Assembly: GCF_000004075.3 (NCBI RefSeq) | Contig: NC_026659.2 | Coordinates: 30,770,272 to 30,834,271 of the forward strand | DNA length: 64,000 bases | Origin: Cucumis sativus | Taxonomy: Eukaryota > Streptophyta > Magnoliopsida > Cucurbitales > Cucurbitaceae | Direction of reading: 5' to 3' | Shown here: piece by piece, positions 20,681-33,647 of the stretch | Layout: each line of letters opens with the position of its first letter | How positions within the stretch are numbered: position 1 is the stretch's first letter | Notes under the pieces: model-generated | Told to the model about the DNA's origin: nothing | Seen by the model: the letters and a program-made list of their open reading frames with translations, nothing else | Databases searched by the model: none | Made by a program: the position numbers and the translations under genes

Positions 20681-23560
20681 CTTTATTTTCTACTCTAATC
20701 AAGTTTGCTCAGAGCCAATTTAGATAAAATCATCAAACCTTGTTCGGGAGTTCAATCACTACTTGACATGTACAATAATGTTTCAAATAAGTAACTATTT
20801 TCATGTATCACGTTATATATAATTTGTAATTTATTTTAAGTGATACCTATTATATAATATTAGAATTGTTCGCTCAATTGATCAAATTTGATTAAGAGTA
20901 TGGAAAAATGTTCTAACATTCTTTAGTTTTTTTTAGAGTGGTTAATGTCGAAAATTCAATATTTGCTTTATTAGGATGGAAAGTCATCCGATTCTAACAA
21001 GCTTTTCTAAAGAATTAAATAGAAAAATTAGAGGCGATAGTTCAAATTGAAAAGAAAATTATATAAAACAATTTTATGACATGGACTAACTAAGAAAATG
21101 AAATCGATTATCACTAATATTAATTTATTAAGTTATGTAAAGATAGTAAGAAATTATTTTAATTAGTTCAAAATTCTTAACAAAATGTCTGACCTCTTAC
21201 AATTAAAACTCTAATTAAACCGGTAAATATATTAATTTAAACTTTAAACGTTAAAAAAATAAAGCAATTTAAACCATTGATCAAGCCTACTATGATCAAT
21301 AATTGAAATATCAAATCAAACATTTACATTCAATCCATAGGTCGAATCTTCTAGCTATTTTAGCAATTCATCCTTTAAATATAATTAATAAGATAACAAT
21401 AATAAATAATAAAGTTTTAAAGAACATAATAAAAGAAAAAAAAAATGTTGATTATTTAATATTTTATTTATTTTAACTAGTTTTTAGCATGTGCATGCCA
21501 CGTGACAATGTCATATATTTTTTTATTAATTTATTATATTAGAATTATTTTTTTAAGGAAAAGAAATATAAATAGTTCTTAATTAATTTTGTTGATTTAA
21601 ATTTCCAAACCTTCAAAAAAGCTTCCATAATTGATTATAACTAAAGATAAGAAACTCTTTTATGTTTATATTTGTTAAGTTTGAAAGAAGAGTATATATG
21701 GAAGAATTTAGGATCAATGTGCCAAAGTTGGGGAAGACAACAAATGGGGAAGAAATGGTTGAATTGATGATGAATTGAATAGAACAAAGATGGGGAAAAT
21801 TCCAAGAGACATACCTAATTAAATGAACAAACACGTGGTGAACCACAACTTTATATCATGATCATATCTATATATATCTACGTATATATTTATGTCGAGA
21901 GTTCTTTCTTTATCCAAGTTTTTAACTAATATAAAACAATATCTTTGATCATAAATATGTGCAGACAAGGTCAAAATAACCTAAAGTCAACAGAAATTGA
22001 CATGACCTTTTATCTTAGACATGTAAGATTCGATTCCTCCTTTACTGTATCACTGTTGTAGAAAAATGGATATATTTGAGAGTTTGTATATAATATTAAA
22101 TCTAATGGTCGAATGAAATATAGTTATATAATATCAATTTCGAGATTACATGAAAAAAAAATGACGTGGAGATGTGATAAATAATTTTGTTTTTTTTGCC
22201 ACATCAACATTGCATTAAAATTTGTTAGGAAGCCCATAAAAGATGAAATGTTTCAATCAAACATATCTAGTAAGAATGAGTTGTGCCATGTTACATATAT
22301 CTTATAATTTACATTATTAGAAACTTTTCAAACGTTAGAACAAAATAATATATATTATATCTCTAAGAACCTGTTGAAAATATTTTCAATACATTATAAA
22401 AAAATTTCATTACATTTATTTTTTTAATGTTTTTGTAGATATTTTAAAATGCGTTTTTCTAATACTTTAAAAAATTACCATCAAAATTAATTTTTCAAAA
22501 TTTAAAATAGAGAGATGGAAGTAAACAAAATATTTTAGAAATATTGTCCAATTTCTCTTTTATAACAAGGACTTTTATTTTATTATTCAAATTCACAAAA
22601 TACGTTTTCAATATTAATATATTTAATTTTCAAATATCTATCCTTCATTCATATAGTTTAAAACTTAAAAATTCTAAATGTGTTCGATATTTCTTTTTCT
22701 TTCACATTTGTCGATGTTAATTAAGAAAAGATATAGATGTCAATTATTGCTAAAGACCTCTAGGTATGCTCACGTTATTGTTATTCATATTTTATAAAAA
22801 TTCATTTGTAGTTTTAACAGCTAAAGTTGTAGAAAAATATACCAAAACACATCAAAAAAGGCATTTCCAATGACATTTAATTTTGATTTGTTAAAAAGTA
22901 AATCGAAAAACTTATATATATAAATTTGACATGTATCTAATATCTTAATAAAAACAATCATATTTTTATTTGAAAATCATACAAAAATTAATTTTTATAT
23001 ACTACATTTGAATCATATAATTATTTTTTTATATTACCATACAAAAAAATCTATTAAATCTTTTAAGATTGTATTTTAGTATGCATTTTGTATTTTGAAC
23101 CCAAATTACATATTATTAATTCTCACCTTCTACTCCATTTCCATAATTTAACGAACTCAAAAAAGTAAAAAATTTGTTTAATACAACAAAAGTATTAGTA
23201 ATTCAACAAAAAAAAATAGAAAAAGAAAAAGAAGAAAGAAAGAAAGAATTTGACTTTGTTTAAACAATTGACAACTCCATTGATATCTACAAAATTTGAA
23301 TCTTTACCACTTGAAGTAACTAACAAACTTAATTAAAGAAAAAAATAACTACAAAACCTATTTCAATTTCTTACGAAAATTGAACATAAACACACATTTT
23401 TATTTAATTTTTACTAATTATAGTCCGACAAATTAAAACTAAATCAACCACAAAATTAGGAAAAATTTGACAAATTGATGTTGGAATCCAAAGGGATTCC
23501 CTAAACACAACGTGATTAAACACAAATTTAGATCCATTTCTATCCATGCTTTTCCTTTTT
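20681..23560. other. Intergenic, F-box cluster to ProDH
   Basis: Strongly AT-rich. It holds the second copy of the direct repeat (21309-21427) and simple A/T runs. One open frame at 21613-21846 (minus) has no recognisable features. No gene is supported. Confidence 0.5.
21309..21427 (+). repeat. Dispersed direct repeat, right copy
   Basis: The second occurrence of the block at 20161-20250, same orientation, with about 25 extra bases in the middle (TTTAAATATAATTAATAAG area). Confidence 0.6.
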
Positions 23561-23577
23561 ATCATTCTTCATAATTA

Positions 23578-23706
23578 TGACGTCACCCACCCTCTAATCC
23601 ACATAATTAACTCAACAACTTTAACTTAATCATATTAAAGAAACTAAATCTCTTCAAGGTTTGCCCACGTCAGATCATTAATTATCGTCTTTGGTACTTA
23701 CGTGTA
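23578..23706 (+). promoter_or_regulatory. ProDH promoter: bZIP (ACGT-core) sites
   Basis: A perfect palindrome TGACGTCA (C-box) lies at 23578-23585, a CCACGTCAG element at 23665-23673 and ACGTGT at 23700-23705. All are ACGT-core bZIP sites within about 310 bp of the start codon. In Arabidopsis, ProDH genes are controlled by group S1/C bZIP factors under hypo-osmotic and low-energy conditions, so these sites fit known regulation. No ACTCAT element was noticed. Function is inferred. Confidence 0.55.
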
Positions 23707-23890
23707 GTGGATCATCATTACACCTTTCTCCATCTGTCATTTTCTTTCATCTCTATTTAATCCACACCTCAGCTTCTCCCAAAGTTCATAGCAAAAATTA
23801 AACAAAAAAAAATTTAAAACATTCAAACAAAAAAAAAAAAAGAAGAAAAAAGAAAAGAAATTGAAAAAAATTTCTAGAATTTTTTTTTTT

Positions 23891-26771
23891 ATGGCTCAAG
23901 CTATTGTTTCAACCCAATCAAAGATCTCCAAAAGGGTATTTTTTTACGTTTTCAATCGGCCGTTGAACACCGCCGCCTCCTCCCCCGCCGCTGCCTTCAC
24001 CGCGGCTACCGCTACCACCTCCCCACCGTCACCCCTTCATCTCAATCCTCCATCTACACCCACCGTTGATTTCACCGACTCTAGAGCCCTCTTCGGCTCG
24101 ATTCCCACCTCCGACCTTCTACACGCCACCGCTACCCTCCACGCCGCCGCCGTCGGCCCCGTCGTCGACGTTGGAATGTGGGTTATGAATTCTAAATTGA
24201 TGGACGTTGAGTTGTTTCGTGATGTGGTTTTGGGTACGGTTAAGCATAGTTTTTACCGGCATTTTTGTGCCGGTGAGGACGATACGTCCGTCGCTAAAAC
24301 CGTTCGACGGTTGCACGATGTTGGGTTGAGAAGTATGCTTGATTATGCTCTTGAATATGCCGATGACGAAGCCTCCTGTGATCGGAATCTTGATGGCTTT
24401 CTTTCTACCGTCGAAGCAACTAAATCCCTCCCATCTGGTTCTGTAAGTACTTCTCTTAACTAATTTCTTGTTTGTTCTTCCTAACTTTTGATTCATTTCT
24501 TAAATTTTTCTATTTTAATCGCTAATTTTGATTCGATTTACAAACTTTCATGTTTGTTCTAAGTTTTTTCCGTTAATTTTTCTTTAAAACGTAACATTCA
24601 TATTATCATTTCATTGTCCAACATATGAGTACTCAATCAATACCATCTTTGCTTTTTTCTAAAAGAAAAAAAAAAAAACTTTTTACTTAATTAATGCAAA
24701 CTCTAACTATATATCTACATCAACCAATAAATAAATTTCCTCAAAGTCTACATTAACCCATTAAATATAAATTCTCTCATTGTTTCCATCTTTAAATACT
24801 AAATAATAATTAAAAAAAAAGGCATTTAGAATTAAATTAAATTGTATATTTATTTAAATAATATTAAACTTTAACTTAAAAATTACAACATTTGTATTCT
24901 TCGATAAGCACTGACTTACGTGTGCAAGAAGTTATATATATAAAGAAAAATGACTATTAGAGGCATATTTCTCAATTTAACTTGCTAGAAAGTTAGAAAC
25001 GTAAATATTTTTTTTCTTATCATCTCAGAATATTTAAGCTGATTTATTGACATTTTAAAAAAGTTATTATTCTTTTTAAGTATATGGTAGTAATTAAAAA
25101 CGTTACAAAATAATAAAGAATAATTCTTTTTGGTAATAAAATGAATTTTCTGGAATAGTCAACGGTCAATGATCATAGCATAAATTTCGATAAGATTTTG
25201 CTTCCACGTCGGTATGAATCATACATTGTGAGTATGAATAGTAGATTGCCACGTGGCTATTTGAGGGCTTTATACTCAAGTGACGGTGTGTGAATTTCCA
25301 CCAATTTATATGGAGACTGAAAATGGAATCCTCTTCCTAAGTTTCTTTTTCATCTAAATCTTCTTCTCTTGTGAAAAGGAAAAGTTGACCAAGCAACTAG
25401 AATAAAACAAAAGAAAGGGCATTATGAACACATGATTACTGATAAAATTTTATCTAGTATTGTTTTCAACTTTTCACAGTTACCAATGTTACTGATATAG
25501 AGATTGAGCTTGTTCAACTTTCCAGTTTCTTTGCATGGTTTATTGACTTCATCAAAAGGAGTTTGGTTTGTTTGGATTGATGTGACATGTTTTGAATTTT
25601 CAATTCACAATGGACTGATGGAAGTGTTTGTGTTTTATTGATCATAGGCGAGTTTTGTGGTGACAAAAGTGAGTGCGATTTGTCCATTGAGATTGCTGGA
25701 GAGAGTTAGTGATTTGTTAAGATGGCAACAAAAGAACCCGAGTTTCAATCTTCCATGGAAGCTTCAAACTTTGCCAATTTTCTCTGAATCAAGTCCACTT
25801 TATCATACTCTTGAACAACCAGAACCCTTGACACGTGAAGAAGAAAAGAGTCTCCAAATGAGCCACGAAAGGCTCATGAAAATTTGCCAAAGTTGTGTTG
25901 ACGCCAATGTTCCTTTAGCCATTGATGCTGAACATACTAAAGTTCAACCAGCCATTGATTACTTCACTTATTCAGCTGCCATTATTCACAACAAAGACCG
26001 TAATCCTATAGTTTATGGAACCATTCAAGCTTATCTAAAAGACGCAAAAGATAGGCTTTTGTTAGCTAACAAAGAGGCTTCCAAGTTGAAGGTTCCACTT
26101 GGGATTAAGCTTGTGAGAGGTGCTTATATGTCAAGTGAATCCAAACTTGCTTCTTCTCTTGGCTTTGAATCTCCAATTCACGATACCATTCAAGATACAC
26201 ATTCGTGTTACAATACTTGTGCTTCTTTCTTGCTTGACGACATCGCCAAGGGTTCGACCGGAGCTATTCTTGCAACCCATAATGTTGAATCAGGTAATGA
26301 TCATCACAGAGTGTACACACACAATCATGCTTTTAGGTTCTTCAAAGTATTTAGTTTTCTGATTTTAAAACATTGTGTACGTGGTGTTTTGAGTAGGAAA
26401 ACTGGCAGCTAGCAGAGCATACGAGATAGGGATTGGAAAGTTGAAGCAAAAGCTTGAGTTTGCTCAATTGTATGGAATGTCAGAAGCACTTTCTTTTGGG
26501 TTGAGAAATGCAGGGTTTCAAGTGAGTAAATACATGCCATTTGGACCTGTGGATATGGTAATGCCATACCTTTTGAGGAGAGCTGAGGAGAATAGAGGTC
26601 TCTTATCAGCTTCAAATTTGGATAGAGAACTAATGAGGTAATTATGAACTTGTGGTCTTCAAATTAAAAGTTTGGATTCAACTAACAAAAAATTTGACAA
26701 GTTTTTAAAATGGTTTTTGATTCTTATACAGAAAGGAGTTGGGAAGAAGGATGAAAGAGTACATAAGCTAA
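23891..26771 (+). CDS. ProDH: Proline dehydrogenase, mitochondrial
   Basis: Four exons, 23891-24442, 25648-26293, 26397-26637 and 26732-26771, all GT-AG, encode 492 residues (Arabidopsis ProDH1 about 499). The enzyme oxidises proline to pyrroline-5-carboxylate with FAD in the mitochondrial inner membrane, the first step of proline breakdown. The N-terminus is Ala/Ser/Thr-rich without acidic residues, as for mitochondrial import. Diagnostic ProDH barrel motifs are present: AIDAEHT (275-281), LGIKLVRGAYMS (335-346), ATHNVESG (393-400), LYGMSEALSFGLRNAGF (424-440) and KYMPFGPVDMVMPYLLRRAEENRG (in the 444-467 range, FAD and proline contacts). The ATG at 23891 is the first in frame; the preceding in-frame codons include only a TTG. 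All key blocks are intact. It stands next to the phosphoglycerate mutase gene. Confidence 0.96.
24443..25647 (+). other. ProDH intron 1
   Basis: A 1.2-kb GT-AG intron, AT-rich, with no recognisable gene or element inside. Confidence 0.8.
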
Positions 26772-28319
26772 AAGAAAAAGAAAGGGCTTTCTAGGAATAC
26801 TTCAACAAACATACAACAAAAACCAAGATTATTATTTGCAATTTTTTGTTTATAGGATTAGACATACTTTTAAACTTTACTCCTTTCCTTCTGTTACTAT
26901 CCACATGTGTTTTCTACTTTTAAATTTGTATCATTATCTATTCTACCACTCAAATAATAGGACCTTTATAATTGAATTAGTAAGTTGTATGTAAGTTGTT
27001 GTGTCTCCATCTCATGTAAAAACAAATTAGATGATGATATATAAGAATAAAAATTTAGTTGTCACAAAAAGAACAAAATTGAAAGTGATCCAAAATTGAC
27101 ATCCAAACTCCAAAACACAATCTCTCATTGTATTCCAATCTTTTCTTTGTTGAATCTTTTCTTTGTTTCATACTAATCTGATCTTTGTATTGAAATCTTT
27201 GTTTCATCACGTCTCCATACTAATAAAATTAATTAGTGTATATAGTTACTAATAAAATTAATTAGTGTATATAGTTACTAATAAAATTAATTAGTGTATA
27301 TAGTTTTATATTCGTGAGTTTTTTCATAAGTCTAAAGTTGAATATTATTAAAATTTTAGTTAAATATTATTAAAGTTTTAACGAAATAATAGCCGTAAGA
27401 AATATTATTAAAATTTTAATTCTTAAATACTTATTAAAGTTTCAAATTCTTTAAGATAATGATGAAACAATAGCATGGCAGATTATGATGGTAAACAACT
27501 CTAATCATTTCAAAGAAACAAATTTGTTTTGATTTTGAAAATTAGGTATATATTTTGGTGCATTACAATTATTTGCATCTTTTCCTTAGGAAAACAAAAT
27601 TTAAAATTTTACTCAAATTAAAAAAAAAAAAACAACTTTTGAATTTTTTTCTAAAATTTTAATTTGGTTTTTTAAATCACTTGTACAAGTATGGTCTATA
27701 AACTTAATTTTTAAATAAACAAAATAAAATAATTATCAAACAAAGAAATTATTAGTGCACGGTTAAATTACAAATTTCTCTATATATTTTGAAGAAAAAT
27801 TAAATATGATGTTTATAATTTAAAAAGTTAACATAAATTTTTTCCTTACCATAAAAATTATTAACTATTTTATACCCGACAATAAGGTTATTTTTTGCAT
27901 TCAACTAAGTGTATGAACTCCGAGCAAGAGTCTAACTATTGGGATGAATAAAATGAGTTTTCAATTAAAGTATCGGTTTTCTTACTTATTTTGTATTTCA
28001 ACTATTGATCCGCATGATTAACTAAAGGCCTACTTATAATCAGATTACTAGAAATACAACGTCCGTTGAGACGCATGGAAGCGAAACAAAAATAATATCG
28101 TAAAACATGAAAACAAAATAATATTACATTGAAAAGATATGAATTAAACGTGTTTACAATTATAAATTTAAATTTAAATTACAAATTTCGAACTCATTCT
28201 AACATAAACTATCTAAACTCTTATAACAATACAAATTAAGTCTTGAAGTAAATTTATAATTTAAACTAAGTTTACATTTATCATAAAGTTTTAATTCTAA
28301 ATTTAATTGAAAAATATCC
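26772..28319. other. Intergenic ProDH to phosphoglycerate mutase
   Basis: AT-rich. It contains the ProDH 3' flank, a perfect 29-bp triple repeat (27219-27305) and, at its right end, the promoter of the next gene. No other gene seen. Confidence 0.5.
27219..27305 (+). repeat. 29-bp tandem repeat, three perfect copies
   Basis: The unit ACTAATAAAATTAATTAGTG + TATATAGTT (29 bp) is repeated three times without a difference, so the expansion is recent. Confidence 0.95.
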
Positions 28320-28489
28320 TCACCTCAATCTTCTTCTCAACCCCTTCACAAATCGGACGCTCTGCTCTCTCTCTCCGCCCCCTAACTGACCACCGGCCGC
28401 CGTTTCTCTCCATCTCCGGCATTATTCCGGGATCGGTATCTCCTGTCTCTTAAGAAACCGATCTCTTCATAGAATCACAGCAACCACCA
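28320..28489 (+). other. Probable 5' UTR exon of phosphoglycerate mutase gene
   Basis: A GC- and pyrimidine-rich island (CTCTGCTCTCTCTCTCCGCC, ACCGGCCGCCG) stands out from AT-rich surroundings and ends in CCACCA|GTAAGT, a good donor. The coding start is 1.2 kb downstream at 29688, so a leader intron (28490 to shortly before 29688) is likely. The acceptor is not certain. Confidence 0.55.
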
Positions 28490-29687
28490 GTAAGTCCTTA
28501 CAAATAGAATAATCGGAAGCATTTCTAAGAATTTTACTTCAATTGAGAGTATGATTAGAGAATGTTTTTGGGTCCTTTAGTTTTGTCTTACTTGATCAAT
28601 TGATCGATTCAACACTCTTTTGTGAATCGTATTGTACAAGTCAGTTTGGAGATTATATGTGTAATTTTCTTTTGTTTGTTCCGCACTATCAGTGTATTCG
28701 ATTCTCGAGAATCTCCTCTTTTGTCTTTGGAGTTTTTAACATTTCCTCTGTCGACATTGATGCAGAATGCAGAATAAAGTGGTAATGGCGGAAAGTGGTT
28801 GTAACATTTTATAGACCATCCATATCAGAATTTCACAATTTCGTTTTCTTTTGGGTTCAAATTCAAACCTACTTGCGAATTTAATTTATGATGGTTGTGC
28901 AGAGGCTCTAGAGGTATGGTTTGTGGAATTCCTTTGTTATCTTCATTGATCTCAATCAAATATGCATGTAAAAACGTAGAGTTTGTGAAATTGTTATGTC
29001 TTCACCTTTCTGTTATCGACGTCGAGCTTGAATTTGCTTAGAAGCAATTGTATCTGCTTCATCCGAAGAAATTTAATCTTGAAAGCTTGGATGTTTCGAA
29101 AGAAATCCATTATTATCGAGCTTCTGCGTCTATACTTCCTTTTAGGGATTTCTGGGTTGTTTCCCAATTGCCAATGCATGGATAATTGATCGAATTTAGA
29201 TATTAAGTTGTATGTTAAACTATTTCTGGGTAATTGCCAGTTCACCCGGTGATTACTTTTTTTTTTTTCTCTCTCTTTTTTCTCTTGAGCTAAATTGTGT
29301 ATAGGACCTATTTGATAGCCATTTTTAGTCATCTTTTGTCAAGATATAAGTTTGTTTGTTCATAATCCCTTTTATATTCTATCAACGTGTTTAGCAATTT
29401 TAAAATTTAAAATTAGTATTTTGAAAAGAAAAAAAAAATCGAAATTTGGCTAAGATTACTAAAGAGTTTTCTTGATAAAGGAGTTTAAAAGTGAAAAAAA
29501 AAAGGACAAACACGATAAGATTGCAATTAAACAAAAGTGAACTTCTCGTCGAATAAGGCTTCAATTTTCATTTGTATCTATTTTGGGTTTGATTCATGCA
29601 ACTCTTTTAATTGACATCATGTTCTTAAACTTTTCTGACATATATGAAGAAGGAAAAAGTTAACTCAAATACCAAGATTGTGCAACC

Positions 29688-32600
29688 ATGTTTATATCCC
29701 AGCAGCCAAAGAAAAGAGTGGCGTTTGTGCTTATCGATGGGTTGGGTGATGTCTCAATACCAAAATTTGGATTCAAAACTCCTCTGCAAGTGGCCAAAGT
29801 TCCTAACTTGGATGCAATTGCCTCTGCTGGTGCTAATGGTCTCATGGACCCTGTCGAAGTAGGGTTGGGTTGTGGAAGTGACACAGCTCATCTTTCTCTC
29901 TTGGGCTACGACCCTAGAGTATATTATAGAGGTCGAGGTGCATTCGAGTCTATGGGAGCCGGATTGGCTATGTCACCTGGAGACATTGCATTTAAGGTGG
30001 GTTTCTCTACTTCCATTCCCTAATTTATATTCCTTCCCACCTTTTACCGTTTATCACAGCTCGGATGCATATAAGTTAGAAACATTGTAATATTTTGTTG
30101 GCTTAGGTTTTCAGTGAAAAGAAAACAGTGATTATTTGTTTAGCCGGATGTTTTCTCTTTAACTTAGAGCCTGAACTCAAATGTGTGAAGGAAATTTTAT
30201 GCAAATATGATTTGTTCAGATAAAACCTATTATTTAGCATGACAATAAATGCTTTTTATTTCTCATAGTTTAATCAATGTTTAACGTCATCGTGCATTTA
30301 ACTTACTCAATTTTTTGTGTAGAAAAAAGACACGTTTTTTAGGAGAATTTTGGTAACAGAATCATATAATGAAAATCCGGCCTCCATCTCTGTCTTTTTT
30401 TTTTTTTTTTTTTTTTGTGGAATTGGGACTTCTTTGTTTTGGAGTAGTAGTGTGCTTACGACCTTACTTGAACCCTATTTGTTCTATAGGTTGTACAACT
30501 GTGTCCTTGAGTTGTAAGAAGTAGTAGTGTGCTTCTTTCGAACTCCTTCCACGTGCCTGCAGTTTCAACTATTTTGCTCAAAACCACATCCTGTTCTTCC
30601 CACTGCTTTTATTATTTCATATTCTCCATTCTTCTTGCTATCTTCATTGGGAAATTTGGACCCCAAATTAACTTTTGGCTTCACAATTGCAGTCAAACTT
30701 TGCTACATTGGACGAGAAAACAGGAATAGTAACCAGTAGGAGGGCTGACAGGCACTTTGAGGAGGAAGGGCCAATATTATGTGCAGCACTTGACAGAATG
30801 AAGATACCAAGTTTCCCAGAGTATGAAGTTAGAGTCAGGTAGTTTGTACTCCTTACTTTATTAAAATCATCAAAGGTTTCATCCTGTCGATAACCATACT
30901 TTATTTGGAAGCATTTCATTATATCAACTCATTCTGGTACTAGAAAATTGAAATTTAAGCAACTGTTCTCGTTACAAAGTTGTTGGAGAAGTTCTGTAAG
31001 GGGTCTAGTTAAGAGATATATGGGGTTATCAGTAGAGTATTTGTATGATTAGTAGAAGAGGAATATTGGTAATTAGATAGTGAAGTTGGTTGGGGCTTTT
31101 TAGTTATAAATAGGAGAGGGGTTGGGCAAGGGTAAGAAGAATTTTGTGGCGAGTTCCTAATTGGTAAAATTTGGGTGAGGATTTTCAGCCCTCTAGAATG
31201 TGCTGACTGTATTGTAATTTCTTCTTGATATTGCAAATTGCAATAATATCTATATTTTAGTGTTCTTTGGTGTGTTCTTTGTGTTCTTGGGTCTTCTTGT
31301 TAGGTGGTATCCCAACAACTCCAAATGGATTCTAAGCTCGTAAATCTGAAAAAGAAAATTATCGTAATAGACCCAATGACTTCAGTGGTAAAGGGTCGTC
31401 GAGATTTTCAAATCTCACATGCCCATATTATTTGTTCACGACTTTAAATTTCAAAGGCAGATAATAAGATTTATCTCATTTTCCTTTTCCTTTTTCATTT
31501 TCTTTTTTCTTTCTCCCTGTTAGGTATGCCACAGAGCATAGGTGTGGTGTGGTTGTGAAAGGACCCAATTTGAGTGGCAATATTTCGGGAACAGACCCTT
31601 TGAAGGACAACCGCTTACTTTTGCAAGCAGAGGCTTTAGATGATTCTGAGGAAGCAAAGCTTACTGCAGCTGTTGTTAATGAGTTGTCCAAGGAAATATC
31701 GCGAATCCTAGTCTCTCACCCAATAAATGCAAAGCGTGCAGCAGAAGGGAAAAACATAGCCAACCTCGTTCTTTTACGAGGTTGTGGTATTCGAATTGAG
31801 GTTGGTTCTTTTATATATTTCTCCTATGCTATTTGCTCTGAGTTTTCATTCATAGGATTGCAGTGTTGATGTTCATGCGTCCTTTTGCTTGGCTGCACCA
31901 TGTGTTGATTCATCTCACATGAAAAGATATATTCTGCCATTGTATCTTCGACCGTTTACATTAGGTTGCAATTCAATGTGAAACTTATGCACTTGAAAAG
32001 CTTGTATAATTCGAATCTGGTAGAAAACTTGGGATCTCATTGAGGTCTTCTGTTACTGAGATGTTATCCATGCAGGAAGTGCGTTGATGAACTTCAATGA
32101 ACGAACTCGTTCTCACAATTTACACTCTGCATAACAGGTTCCTCCATTTGAGAAGAAACATGGTTTATGGCCATGCATGGTGGCACCCACTAAAATTATT
32201 GCTGGTCTGGGCTTATCACTAGGAATTGATATCCTAGATGCTCCAGGAGCAACTGGAGATTATCGAACGCTCTTAACCTCGAAAGCTACTGCAATAGCAA
32301 AGGGCCTGTCAGCTCCTTTGCAATCCAGTCCCAATGTTTTTGTGCCAGGAGAAGATGAACTCAAACCAGGTCGAGCAGATGGTTACGATTTTGGGTTCCT
32401 TCACGTTAAGGTCGGTTCACTTTTTCCTCAACTGCTAAAAAATATGTCCATTAGTGGATAAATTTTTAAACCCCCCCCCCCCCCCCCCCCCCCCCGGATA
32501 GAAGTTCTTGTTACAGAAGCAATTGTTCTCTCTAGAACTATTTTTGGAACTTATTTTTGTAATTCCTAATGTCATATAATTATATAAAATAATGTGTGTT

Positions 32601-33304
32601 TAGTAATTCGTAATGTCATATAATTATATAAAATAATGTGTGTACATATATATAAACTATTCTTACAAAATTAGATACCAAAAAGATACATTTTGAAAAG
32701 TTATACCTATTCTAAGAAATTAAGGGACTAAAAAAAGGTAGTTTTGTCTTTTCTTTATTTGTAATTACACTCTAAATCTGCTCTCCTCTCACTATGTGGT
32801 TGCCTACCCATCGTGTAGGCAATAGATGATGCCGGACACGATAAGGCAACGATATTCAAAGTTAAGGGAATGGAAGCTGTCGATAGAGCAATAGGACAAC
32901 TGGCAAAGCTTCTCTGGAAGGCAGAATCTAGTGGGAATTTCCAGTACTATCTATGTGTGACAGGAGACCATTCTACTCCAGTTGAGTATGGAGATCACAG
33001 TTTTGAGCCAGTTCCATTTACAATGTGTAGATTGAAAGACTTTGTAGGCGCCGTGGGTGGGGAGTCGGTAATTGATGCCATTTCTCTCGACCCATTCCCG
33101 CTCCCGACGGTCGTACCTGGTGAGGACTTGGAGTGGAGAGAAAGGCATAAGATGGAAGAAGAGAGAAACAAAGAAGGTCAAGCCTTTGGTGGTGACTCAG
33201 TTTGTGAGTTTGATGAGATTTCTGCTGCCAAGGGATGTCTTGGGCGCTTTCCTGGTGGAGAAATGATGGGTATTATTAAGAAATTCCTCAAATTGGATGC
33301 ATGA
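29688..33304 (+). CDS. Archaeal-type 2,3-bisphosphoglycerate-independent phosphoglycerate mutase (ApgM-like)
   Basis: Five coding exons, 29688-29996, 30693-30838, 31524-31800, 32138-32410 and 32819-33304, give 496 residues. It belongs to the alkaline-phosphatase/iPGM superfamily and is of the archaeal (ApgM) type, distinct from the main plant glycolytic iPGM. Visible landmarks are FVLIDGLGD (metal-binding Asp17), GLGCGSDTAHLSLLGYDP (probable phospho-Ser64), GRGAFESMGAGL, NLVLLRGCGIR, DDAGHDKA and VTGDHSTPVEYGDHS (metal-binding Asp/His). These fit interconversion of 3- and 2-phosphoglycerate, although activity of the plant members (At4g09520 and At3g30841 by recall) is little studied. Intron 5 has a 25-bp poly-C run and intron 3 an LTR fossil; neither disturbs the frame. 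Confidence 0.94.
30981..31318 (+). mobile_element. LTR retrotransposon fossil (solo LTR or LTR fragment) in mutase intron 3
   Basis: It begins TGTTGG and ends near CCAACA, the classic inverted LTR termini. It has an internal TATA-like TTATAAATAGGAGAGG and, near the right end, TGGTATC as in a methionine-tRNA primer-binding site. About 340 bp, no coding part: a broken relic of a Copia-like or small LTR element, of moderate to old age. Flanking target duplication is not clear. Confidence 0.45.
32471..32495 (+). repeat. Poly-C tract (25 C) in mutase intron 5
   Basis: Twenty-five consecutive C residues stand in otherwise AT-rich DNA, 60 bp after the exon 5 donor. The length of such a run is unreliable in assemblies. 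Confidence 0.9.
32543..32642 (+). repeat. Short direct repeat next to the poly-C tract
   Basis: A block containing TGTCATATAATTATATAAAA and TAATGTGTGT occurs twice in tandem (about 32570-32601 and 32612-32643), separated by TTTAGTAATTCGTAA-like sequence. Confidence 0.7.
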
Positions 33305-33647
33305 ATTGCTTATGTTTAAATTGTTTTTGTTTATCTCTCTCTCTTTTTAATTTGAAGACTTGCCAATAAAAATTTTGGAAGTGTTTGTTGGAAAATAAAA
33401 GAAATATAGTTCCACTTTTTTCTTCTTTTTTGGATTTGTGAATGATAGTGATTAGTTTTGTTAGGATAACAAAAATAGAGTGGTTAGTCTTTTATGTGTA
33501 AGGATCCCGTGCCTATATATAAGAGATGATTCTCTACTTGTAGGTCGTCAAGTTGAGAAAGCTAGAAAAACCAAACTTGTTACAAAGGCTTTTTCCTTTA
33601 GTAAATTCTCATTTATTTGGAGATCTACTTTAGTTACCTATTGAGAT

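Noticed and set aside
23861-23890. Upstream in-frame extension of ProDH
   Set aside because: It would need a TTG start; the first ATG in frame is at 23891 and gives a normal targeting sequence.
24119-24496. 125-codon minus-strand frame over ProDH exon 1
   Set aside because: Shadow of a GC-rich coding exon that runs across the splice donor; no recognisable product.
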